In this document: positions 1 to 5,569 of the stretch, piece after piece | Position numbering within the stretch: position 1 is the stretch's first letter | Layout: the number at the start of each line of letters is the position of its first letter | Notes under the pieces: generated by a model | Databases searched by the model: none | Told to the model about the DNA's origin: nothing | What the model saw: the letters and a program-made list of their open reading frames with translations, nothing else | Translations under genes and position numbers: made by a program | NCBI GenBank assembly: GCA_018644745.1 | Contig: JABGPX010000509.1 | Coordinates: 1-5,569 of the forward strand | Source: Spirochaetales bacterium | GTDB lineage: Bacteria > Spirochaetota > Spirochaetia > ARS1246 | Length of the DNA: 5,569 bases | Reading direction: 5' to 3'

Positions 1-1308
1 CATGAGACGGATATTTGCGTAATCGGCGGCAGCTGCACAGGAGTTTTCGCAGCTGTACGCGCGGCAAGACTCGGCGCCAGTGTTGCCATAATCGAAAAGC
101 AGAATTGCTTTGGCGGTGTTGCCACCGCGGGATTGGTAAACATATGGCATAGCCTGCATGATGAGCCGGGGAATAAGCGAATTATCGCGGGAATGACCCA
201 GGAAGTCATCGATCGGCTTGTTAAGCGCGAAGCGTTTTACTGTTCAGACGACAGGACAAACAGCTTCAGCCTTAACACCGAAGAGCTAAAAATCGAACTT
301 GATGAGCTAATATGCGAAAACGGCATAGTGCCGTATCTTCATACATTTTATGCGGGGCCTCACATCAACAACGGCAAACTCGAAGCGATAATAGTCGAGG
401 GAAAATCCGGCAGAGCTGCAATTGCCGCGAAAGTTTTTATCGATGCCACCGGGGATGGAGATCTATGTCTTGACCTGGGCTGCCCTTCATACCTCCCTGA
501 ATCACTTCAGCCTCCAAGTATGTGCGGCAAGATCTACGGTCTTCACACGCTTGGTGACTGGAACTGGCAAAAAGCTCTTACCGAACACGGTCCCGAGTTC
601 GGTATTGAGGAAGACTGGGGATGGGGAGGCGATATCCCCGGACTCCCCGGCATGCAGATGAGGGCAGATATGCATGTCTTCGAAGTGGATACTTCACAGC
701 GGGATCAACTCACCAAAAGTGAAATCGAGGGAAGAAGAAAGATTCGGGGGATGATGGATATTATCCGAAAGTATGGTCCGTCCAACGGGCAAATCGGTCT
801 CGCTGATCTGGCCGCAGTTATCGGCGCAAGAGAGACCAGAAGAATCAGTGGGAAATATCAGCTATCTGGAACCGATGTACTGAGCGGCAAGAAATTTGAC
901 GATTCAATTGCGTACGGCTCGTATAGAGTCGATTTTCACCACAGCGATCAACCGGGAATTACATTCAGATATCTAAACGGCACCGAAGTGGTAATACCAT
1001 CGAGGAACGGCGAAAAGCAGGTCGGTCGATGGCGGGAGCCGGTTGAGGTAGATCCTACCTTTTACCAAATTCCATTGCGATGCCTGCAGCAAGAGAAAAT
1101 CCCAAACCTCCTTATGGCGGGACGGATGATTGACACCGACAAAGTCGCATTCAGCGCCGCCCGCGTCATGGTTAACATGAATCAAACCGGAGAGGCGGCA
1201 GGCGTAGCCGCTTATCTATCGATTGACGCCAATTGTCCGATCCAGGATGTAGATGCGAAATCAGTGCAGCGAAAGCTGACAAATGGCGGATCAGTGGATT
1301 TTCGTTGA
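1..1308 (+). CDS. FAD-dependent oxidoreductase (FAD_oxidored family), 5' end cut by window
   Basis: The frame is open from base 1 to the TGA at 1306-1308, giving 435 visible residues. The real start lies just upstream, because the first visible residues already lead into the FAD-binding beta strand, so probably only a few codons are missing. An internal TTG at 133 is not the start, since using it would remove the FAD site. Visible residues 5-45 form a Rossmann fold: VIGGSCTG, then an acidic strand end (IIEK) and FGGVATAG. DATGDGD at about 148-154, GARETRR at about 275-281 and NLLMAGR at about 369-375, followed by a helix ending TGEAAG, match the second FAD-contacting parts of this family (PF12831-like). 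The protein is probably soluble, as no signal peptide or membrane span is visible. The substrate cannot be told from sequence. The motif has Ser where the second Gly of GxGxxG is usual. A 76 bp gap separates it from the hydroxylase gene downstream, so cotranscription is possible but unproven. Confidence 0.9.
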   Translation, partial: HETDICVIGGSCTGVFAAVRAARLGASVAIIEKQNCFGGVATAGLVNIWHSLHDEPGNKRIIAGMTQEVIDRLVKREAFYCSDDRTNSFSLNTEELKIELDELICENGIVPYLHTFYAGPHINNGKLEAIIVEGKSGRAAIAAKVFIDATGDGDLCLDLGCPSYLPESLQPPSMCGKIYGLHTLGDWNWQKALTEHGPEFGIEEDWGWGGDIPGLPGMQMRADMHVFEVDTSQRDQLTKSEIEGRRKIRGMMDIIRKYGPSNGQIGLADLAAVIGARETRRISGKYQLSGTDVLSGKKFDDSIAYGSYRVDFHHSDQPGITFRYLNGTEVVIPSRNGEKQVGRWREPVEVDPTFYQIPLRCLQQEKIPNLLMAGRMIDTDKVAFSAARVMVNMNQTGEAAGVAAYLSIDANCPIQDVDAKSVQRKLTNGGSVDFR

Positions 1309-1384
1309 GATCCATTGTGGTACTTTTCGCATCGGATCAATCTACGTATATTGTAGTCATTAAAGTTGATAAAAGGGGTAATCT

Positions 1385-2371
1385 ATGGCGGATGTTCAAT
1401 GGGGGAAAAGAGATAAACGTGGTGAGTGGGTACCTGATCCATTACCGGAACCCGGCCCGTTGTTCCAATGGCCTCTCAAGCTTAAAAAAATTGCAAAGTA
1501 TATGTTTGCACCGGAAAGCTTCTTGTGGCCATATAATCTTTTTTATGCACTTCTCGCCGTAGGCGTCTGGTATTTTTTTACACCCGGTTTCGACCGTACG
1601 GTAACATTTGCTGTTGGGTGGATCACGGAACTCTACCTGAGGAACGTGGTTATCTTAATAATTATTGTGGGTGGACTGCATCTTCGTCTTTACATGCAGA
1701 AGGGACAGGGCACGAAGTTCAAGTACTCTGATAAATGGCTTGCTTCGAAGAACAAGAAATTCTTGTTTCGAAACCAAACCGCCGATAACGTTTTCTGGAA
1801 CCTTACAAGCGGTGCCATAATCTGGACGGGGTGGGAGGCATTATCGTTGTGGATGTATGCCAACGACAAAATCCCCTACATTGGCTTTAGGGAGCATCCG
1901 GTATATTTCGTCCTATTGATGGTCGCGGTAATATTCCTGCGCATGGTACATTTCTATTGGGTCCACCGCCTTATTCATTGGAAACCTCTGTATAAGGCGT
2001 GCCACTATCTTCACCATAAAAATATCAATATTGGTCCGTGGTCGGGACTGTCCATGCATCCGCTGGAGCATCTGCTCTACTTTTCGGGAGCTGCGCTGCA
2101 TTGGATTATACCGTCTCATCCGATTCATATGATCTTTCATCTTCTCCATGCCGGGGCGAGTCCGGCTCTCGGTCATACAGGATTTCACAAGCTTGTTACC
2201 AAGGAAGAAAAAGGGCTTATGTCGGACAATTACTTTCACTACCTGCATCACCGGTATTTCACTGTCAATTTCGGCCACGAGTCGGTTCCCCTGGACAAGT
2301 GGTTCGGCAGTTTTCACGACGGGTCGGATTCGGCCCACGAAGAGATGCTGGCGAAGCGCAGAATTGAATAG
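1385..2371 (+). CDS. Sterol desaturase / fatty acid hydroxylase family membrane di-iron protein
   Basis: This is a 328-residue integral-membrane protein of the fatty acid hydroxylase superfamily (PF04116). Known members use a histidine-bound di-iron centre and O2 to hydroxylate or desaturate lipids such as sterols, fatty acids or carotenoids. The iron-binding histidine boxes are all present: HRLIH at 194-198, HYLHH at 207-211, HPLEH at 225-229, H264 and H268 in the HTGFH segment, and HYLHH at 285-289. They are followed by NFGHE and the family-typical PLDKWFGSFHDG at 302-313. Hydrophobic segments lie at about 50-66, 87-104, 136-158, 172-190 and 229-257. The first 45 residues form a hydrophilic, Pro- and Trp-rich cytosolic extension. 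The ATG at 1385 is supported by AAAAGGGG at 1371-1378, six bases upstream. The substrate is unknown. Such enzymes need an electron donor, and the flavodoxin gene 50 bp downstream is a candidate. Assignment to the family is firm; lipid class and reaction are not. Confidence 0.93.
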   Translation: MADVQWGKRDKRGEWVPDPLPEPGPLFQWPLKLKKIAKYMFAPESFLWPYNLFYALLAVGVWYFFTPGFDRTVTFAVGWITELYLRNVVILIIIVGGLHLRLYMQKGQGTKFKYSDKWLASKNKKFLFRNQTADNVFWNLTSGAIIWTGWEALSLWMYANDKIPYIGFREHPVYFVLLMVAVIFLRMVHFYWVHRLIHWKPLYKACHYLHHKNINIGPWSGLSMHPLEHLLYFSGAALHWIIPSHPIHMIFHLLHAGASPALGHTGFHKLVTKEEKGLMSDNYFHYLHHRYFTVNFGHESVPLDKWFGSFHDGSDSAHEEMLAKRRIE

Positions 2372-2421
2372 CAATTGCGCCGGGCGGAGCAAGAGGGTAA
2401 GATCTCTAGAAAGGAGCCTGC

Positions 2422-2907
2422 ATGAACATTTTTATTATTCACGATTCTCTAAAAGGAAACGGACAGGAACTAGCGGAGAGGCTCGGATCTTTGCTTACTG
2501 CCTGCGGCGCACAGGTCGAGGTAGGCCACCGCAAGGAATTAACGCCGAAACAGGTAGTTGCTAAGTCTCCCGACCTACTCATTGTGGGTGCGGCGGTTAG
2601 AGCATTTGTCACCAGCCCCCCGATAAAGCGGTGGATTACTCGACTTCAGGCAGAACTAAGAAGCCAAAACCGCAAGATTCCCTGTGCGGCGGTTTTCCTT
2701 ACCCACGTGATGCCCGATCCGATGGTGGGAAATAGGGTCGGCCGCCTCAAGCAGAGCCTGATGGATGTCGAGGGAATTGGCGAAGTCTATTCCGAATGGC
2801 TATCAGGTCAGGTAAAAGATATTCCAGGCCCATTTATTGATGGCGTTCCCGAGAAAGCTGAGGTATTCGCCAATGGCTTGTTCGAGTGGGTGCAATCTCA
2901 GTCTTGA
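2422..2907 (+). CDS. Flavodoxin-like protein
   Basis: A 161-residue soluble protein with the flavodoxin fold pattern. The first strand (MNIFIIHDS) runs into a phosphate-loop-like turn and helix, SLKGNGQELAERL at 9-21, where classical flavodoxins have T/SxTGNT before the helix. PDLLIVGAAVRAF at 50-62 followed by SPPIKRWI resembles the second loop that packs against the FMN ring. A later strand, CAAVFLTHV at 88-96, completes the central sheet. Length is normal for a short-chain flavodoxin or flavodoxin-domain protein. FMN binding is inferred from the family. The loop departs from consensus (Gly for the final Thr of TGNT), so the domain may bind FMN weakly or belong to a divergent flavodoxin_5/HemG-like branch. 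The ATG at 2422 has a strong AAAGGAG at 2410-2416, five bases upstream. It lies 50 bp after the hydroxylase gene with no terminator between, so shared transcription is likely. A role as electron donor to that enzyme is a hypothesis. Confidence 0.82.
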   Translation: MNIFIIHDSLKGNGQELAERLGSLLTACGAQVEVGHRKELTPKQVVAKSPDLLIVGAAVRAFVTSPPIKRWITRLQAELRSQNRKIPCAAVFLTHVMPDPMVGNRVGRLKQSLMDVEGIGEVYSEWLSGQVKDIPGPFIDGVPEKAEVFANGLFEWVQSQS

Positions 2908-2924
2908 TTGTCATCCCTTGATTG
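2903..2924. repeat. 8-bp direct repeat CTTGATTG, two copies
   Basis: CTTGATTG occurs at 2903-2910 and again at 2917-2924, a 14 bp period with a 6 bp spacer. The first copy contains the stop codon of the flavodoxin-like gene and the second overlaps the candidate -35 element of the aldolase gene. It could be a regulator half-site pair or a chance or slippage repeat; the sequence cannot decide. Confidence 0.35.
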
Positions 2925-2946
2925 ACTGCCATAGATTCGATATTTT
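2918..2946 (+). promoter_or_regulatory. Candidate sigma-70-type promoter for the aldolase gene
   Basis: TTGATT at 2918-2923 and TATTTT at 2941-2946 are separated by 17 bases and lie about 70 bases before the aldolase start, within the 108 bp spacer. Each box differs from consensus at two positions. A separate promoter for a highly expressed glycolytic gene is plausible, but hexamers of this quality arise often by chance. Confidence 0.3.
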
Positions 2947-3015
2947 AAAGGTATGAAGACCTTCGTTTTCGGGCGGGGTCGTCAGTCGAATAATCTACTA
3001 AGGTAAGGTAACAAA

Positions 3016-4098
3016 ATGGCAGAAAAGGTACTCGATACAGTAAAACCCGGAGTTCTCTCTGGTGACGACGTAACGGAGGTCTTTAGAATCGCAAAGAAAG
3101 AAGGATTCGCAATACCCGCGGTAAACGTGGTTGGCAGCGATTCGATCAACGCCGCTCTCGAAGCGGCAAAAGTAGTCAACTCACCCATCATTATTCAGTT
3201 TTCCAACGGCGGCGCGGTGTTCAACGCCGGTAAGGGCCTCAAGCTCGACGGTCAGGATGCGGGGGTTTATGGTGCTGTGGCCGGTGCGATGCATATCCAT
3301 CTTCTCGCCGAACAGTACGGCGTTCCGGTTATTCTCCACACCGATCATTGCGCGAAGAAACTGCTTCCATGGTTCGATGGAATGCTCGAACAAGGCGAAA
3401 AGCATTTTGAAAAGTACGGAAAGCCCCTCTACAGTTCTCACATGCTCGATCTCTCCGAAGAACCGATCGAAGAGAACATAAACATATCCAAAGGTTATCT
3501 GGCACGAATGTCGAAAATCGGCATGACCCTCGAACTCGAACTCGGTATTACCGGCGGCGAGGAAGACGGCGTTGATAACTCCGACGTTAAACCGGAGGAT
3601 CTCTACTCTAAACCGCAAGAAGTTGACTACGCGTATACCGAGCTTATCAAGATCAGCCCCCGGTTTACGATCGCCGCGGCCTTCGGCAATGTCCACGGCG
3701 TGTACAAACCCGGCAACGTAAAACTCACACCTAAGATTCTCGACAATGCACAGAAGTACATAACCGAGAAACACGGTACCTCCGATCCGCGGCCTGTCGA
3801 CTTCGTGTTCCATGGCGGCTCAGGATCAACCAGAGAAGAAATCAGGGAAGCTATTTCCTACGGCGTAATCAAGATGAATATCGACACCGATACCCAATGG
3901 GCATTCTGGAAAGGTATTCTCGAATATTACAAAGCAAATGAAGGCTACCTGCAGAGACAGATCGGAAATCCCGACGGACCCGATTCGCCTAACAAGAAGA
4001 AATATGATCCTCGAGTCTGGCTGCGAAAGGGCGAGGAATCAACTATCGCGCGCCTTGCCGAAGCTTATGAAGATTTAAACGGTTTAGATCGAAATTAG
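3016..4098 (+). CDS. fbaA: Fructose-bisphosphate aldolase, class II (class IIA, FbaA type)
   Basis: This zinc-dependent enzyme reversibly cleaves fructose 1,6-bisphosphate to dihydroxyacetone phosphate and glyceraldehyde 3-phosphate in cytosolic glycolysis and gluconeogenesis. At 360 residues it aligns nearly end to end with E. coli FbaA (359 residues, recalled from memory). HTDHCAKKLLPW at 108-119 carries the catalytic Asp110 and zinc ligand His111. TLELELG gives Glu175, and GGEEDGVDNS at 180-189 gives Glu182/Glu183. GNVHGVYKPGNV gives zinc ligand His227, FHGGSGST at 265-272 gives His266, and KMNIDTDTQWA at 286-296 forms the phosphate and substrate-binding end. All expected metal and catalytic residues are intact. 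The ATG at 3016 follows AAGG at 3005-3008, seven bases upstream, and agrees with the family N terminus. A 108 bp spacer upstream and a strong terminator 18 bases past the stop suggest a single-gene unit. The function is effectively certain. Confidence 0.98.
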   Translation: MAEKVLDTVKPGVLSGDDVTEVFRIAKKEGFAIPAVNVVGSDSINAALEAAKVVNSPIIIQFSNGGAVFNAGKGLKLDGQDAGVYGAVAGAMHIHLLAEQYGVPVILHTDHCAKKLLPWFDGMLEQGEKHFEKYGKPLYSSHMLDLSEEPIEENINISKGYLARMSKIGMTLELELGITGGEEDGVDNSDVKPEDLYSKPQEVDYAYTELIKISPRFTIAAAFGNVHGVYKPGNVKLTPKILDNAQKYITEKHGTSDPRPVDFVFHGGSGSTREEIREAISYGVIKMNIDTDTQWAFWKGILEYYKANEGYLQRQIGNPDGPDSPNKKKYDPRVWLRKGEESTIARLAEAYEDLNGLDRN

Positions 4099-4116
4099 CC
4101 ATTGTTTAGATAAACG

Positions 4117-4153
4117 AAGCCCCCGCGCTCATGCAGCGACGGGGGCTTTTTTT
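4117..4153 (+). terminator. Strong intrinsic terminator after the aldolase gene
   Basis: The perfect 9 bp arms AAGCCCCCG (4117-4125) and CGGGGGCTT (4140-4148) enclose a 14-base segment. That segment can extend the stem by CGCT/AGCG with one bulged A, leaving a five-base loop. A run of seven T (4147-4153) follows directly. The hairpin starts 18 bases after the aldolase stop and ends 21 bases before the stop codon of the convergent lemA gene. Read on the - strand, the hairpin is followed by CTTCGTTTATCT, which is only moderately U-rich, so any stopping of lemA transcripts would be weaker. Confidence 0.92.
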
Positions 4154-4174
4154 ATAACCGGCCTTTTAGGGTGC

Positions 4175-4759
4175 CTATCCGCCGAAATCCACCGTTGGGG
4201 CGATTCGGGCGCTCTCGTCGATCTCGAAATACTCCCGCGCTTCAAACCCCATCGATCTGGCAATAGATGAACCAGGAAAGGTTCTCACCTTTGTGTTGTA
4301 TGTTCGTACCTTGTCGTTGTACCGCTTTCGTGCCACCGCGATGCGATTCTCAGTACCGGCGAGTTCATCCTGAAGCTGGATAAAATTCTGGTTGGATTTG
4401 AGATCCGGGTAATTCTCGACCACAACAAGCAGCCGTGACAGGGCGCCTTGCAGCTCATTGTATCCTTCCGCGGTTTCGCCGACACTTCCGGCCCCGGCCA
4501 TTCTTGCTCTCGCGTTTGCTATATCAGAGAATATCTTCTCTTCCTGCGAAGCAAAGCCTTTCACCGTCGCTACCAGGTTTGGTATGAGGTCGCTGCGCCG
4601 CTGCAGCTGATTTTCTATCTCTGCCCATGCGCCGTTGATATCTTCGTCTAACGTTACAATCTGGTTTCTTGATTTTATATACCACGATCCGATTATTATT
4701 CCGAGAACAACTACCCCGAGAACTATAATTCCGATTCTTGATTTTCCACGTGCTGACAT
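4175..4759 (-). CDS. lemA: LemA family protein
   Basis: A 194-residue protein of the LemA family (PF04011), a small membrane-anchored, mostly helical protein whose biochemical role is still unsettled. Residues 8-26 form one N-terminal membrane anchor preceded by Arg and Lys, so the bulk should face the periplasm or cell exterior. Family signatures are clear: WAEIENQLQRRSDLIPNLV at 45-63 with VKGFASQE at 66-73, ENYPDLKSNQNFIQLQDEL at 115-133, the Arg/Lys-rich helix ENRIAVARKRYND at 137-149, then YNTKVRTFPGSS and the C-terminal FDxx-like end VDFGG. Length is typical. The ATG at 4757-4759 has AGGAGC on the - strand (4765-4770) about five bases upstream. It is the second gene after the TPM-domain gene with a 42 bp gap, so they are probably cotranscribed. 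The pairing of LemA with TPM-domain proteins is known from many bacteria. Confidence 0.95.
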   Translation of the reverse strand: MSARGKSRIGIIVLGVVVLGIIIGSWYIKSRNQIVTLDEDINGAWAEIENQLQRRSDLIPNLVATVKGFASQEEKIFSDIANARARMAGAGSVGETAEGYNELQGALSRLLVVVENYPDLKSNQNFIQLQDELAGTENRIAVARKRYNDKVRTYNTKVRTFPGSSIARSMGFEAREYFEIDESARIAPTVDFGG

Positions 4760-4801
4760 ATTTTGCTCCTAGTTTAAGTTTCGTATCTATGTGTTGATGC
4801 T

Positions 4802-5569
4802 TCAAAAGCCACGCGAGGCACCGCCCCCGCCGCCTCCGCCGCCACCGAATCCCGAGAATCCGCCGCCTGAGCCTCCGCCGAAACCACCTCGAGACGAGGT
4901 TCCGAATCCGCCGCGGTAACTACGGCCTCTTCCCATGCCGCCGAGAAAAAGAATCGGCCACAGGAACCTACCGCCGCCGAAGACTATAAAAAGAATAACC
5001 GTGATTATCGAATAAAGATTGACCGATGAACCACCGCTCGAGCGGGTGTACTTTTCGCTTTCGTTCAAGGATACGCCGGAGAAATCAATATCGTATTCCT
5101 TAGATATTACTCCGGCCACGCCTTCCATGGCTTTCTGAAGGCCGGTGCTGAAATCATCATTTCTGAAATATGGAATCATGGAGGTGTCCATGATCCGGCC
5201 CACGAGTCCATCCGGAAAGATCCCCTCCAATCCATAACCCACTTCTATTCTTGCTTTTCTCTCCTCCAGCGAGACGAGAATTAGCATGCCGTTATCTTTC
5301 CCTGATTGTCCTACGCCCCAGTCTTCAAACATATCAATCGCATACTGTTCGATGCTTCCGTACGGACTCAATGATTTTATCGTTGCCACTGCGATCTCAA
5401 TCGATGTGGATTGCTGAATTGCCTGAGCCGTTTTATTAATTTCGGCTTCAGATCGGGAGCTTATAATACCGGCGAAATCGTTCACAAAACCCGTGGGCTT
5501 GGGAAAACTCTGAGCGACGGCGAATTGAGCGGCAATTACGATCAGAATGACGGTAATTACCGATATTTT
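4802..5569 (-). CDS. TPM-domain (YgcG-like) exported membrane protein, N terminus cut by window
   Basis: The - strand frame stays open to the window edge, giving 255 visible residues; the initiator is just outside. A GTG at 5483-5485 could be read as a start but is wrong, because the in-frame residues before it form a signal peptide: a hydrophobic stretch (visible 2-18) ending AVA, then QSFPKPTGFVNDFAG, the usual entry to the TPM domain. Signal peptidase cleavage after visible Ala19 is likely. The TPM domain (PF04536) covers about 30-158, with WGVGQSGKDNGMLILVS and ARIEVGYGLEGIFPDG as clear signatures. A hydrophobic segment at about 185-210 should anchor it in the membrane. The last 45 residues are a Gly/Ser/Arg-rich tail that includes nine consecutive Gly. 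TPM domains have been linked to phosphatase activity or photosystem repair in plants (Psb32/TLP18.3), but bacterial YgcG-type functions are poorly known. The gene leads the probable operon with lemA. Confidence 0.95.
   Translation of the reverse strand, partial: KISVITVILIVIAAQFAVAQSFPKPTGFVNDFAGIISSRSEAEINKTAQAIQQSTSIEIAVATIKSLSPYGSIEQYAIDMFEDWGVGQSGKDNGMLILVSLEERKARIEVGYGLEGIFPDGLVGRIMDTSMIPYFRNDDFSTGLQKAMEGVAGVISKEYDIDFSGVSLNESEKYTRSSGGSSVNLYSIITVILFIVFGGGRFLWPILFLGGMGRGRSYRGGFGTSSRGGFGGGSGGGFSGFGGGGGGGGGASRGF

Noticed and set aside
133..1308. A shorter oxidoreductase starting at the TTG at 133
   Set aside because: The frame is open upstream to base 1 and those codons encode the FAD-binding strand and loop, so the gene extends past the window edge.
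1309..1338. GATCC/GGATC inverted repeat after the oxidoreductase stop
   Set aside because: Five base pairs around a 20-base loop with no T-run is not a credible terminator.
1324..1352. Possible promoter before the hydroxylase gene (TTTTCG, 17 bases, TATATT)
   Set aside because: The -10-like box is good, but the -35 box matches consensus at few positions, so it is not distinguishable from chance.
1913..2392. A 159-codon open frame on the - strand opposite the hydroxylase gene
   Set aside because: It covers the conserved histidine boxes in antisense and its translation resembles no known family.
2948..2969. Small hairpin AAGGT/ACCTT followed by CGTTTT after the flavodoxin gene
   Set aside because: The stem is only five pairs and the T-run is four bases and interrupted from the stem, too weak to call a terminator.
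3181..3813. A 210-codon open frame on the - strand opposite the aldolase gene
   Set aside because: It lies wholly antisense to a well-conserved gene, has no recognisable domain, and its openness follows from the codon pattern of the + strand gene.
4104..4115. Near-palindrome GTTTAGATAAAC after the aldolase stop
   Set aside because: The arms are five AT-rich pairs around two bases; it is more likely chance sequence next to the real terminator than an operator.
4802..5485. TPM-domain protein starting at the GTG at 5483-5485
   Set aside because: The in-frame codons before it encode a signal peptide and the conserved FPKPTGF entry to the domain; the true start is outside the window.

Overview
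The window holds six protein-coding genes, four on the + strand and two on the - strand. The two groups converge on a strong intrinsic terminator at about 4117-4153. The organism is a bacterium: genes are tightly packed, have Shine-Dalgarno sites and lack introns. Base composition looks roughly balanced (near 50% GC by eye). A secreted, membrane-anchored TPM-domain protein next to LemA and a class II aldolase of the E. coli FbaA type do not fix a phylum. The GGSCTG-type FAD oxidoreductase and the bacterial sterol-desaturase relative would suit an uncultivated marine or sediment lineage (FCB-group or Planctomycetes/Lentisphaerae-like), but that is a guess.

Layout: (1) 1-1308 (+), an FAD-dependent oxidoreductase whose first few codons lie before the window. 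(2) 1385-2371 (+), an integral-membrane di-iron sterol desaturase/fatty acid hydroxylase family protein with complete histidine boxes. (3) 2422-2907 (+), a small flavodoxin-like protein, 50 bp behind the hydroxylase and with its own strong ribosome site. (4) 3016-4098 (+), class II fructose-bisphosphate aldolase, preceded by a 108 bp spacer with a possible promoter and followed by the terminator. (5) 4175-4759 (-), a LemA family protein. (6) 4802-5569 (-), a TPM-domain (YgcG-like) protein. It has an N-terminal signal peptide that runs to the window edge, a membrane segment and a glycine-rich tail; its start codon lies beyond the window.

Working together: genes 2 and 3 may form a transcription unit in which the flavodoxin could pass electrons to the di-iron hydroxylase. 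This is inference from adjacency and family chemistry. Genes 5 and 6 are transcribed in the order TPM then lemA, a widespread bacterial pairing probably acting at the cell envelope. The aldolase is a glycolysis/gluconeogenesis enzyme and looks independent of its neighbours. No RNA gene, CRISPR array, insertion sequence or phage gene was seen, and no stretch over 300 bases lacks a gene. Overall the region looks like ordinary chromosome. The hydroxylase-flavodoxin pair is the most interesting lead.
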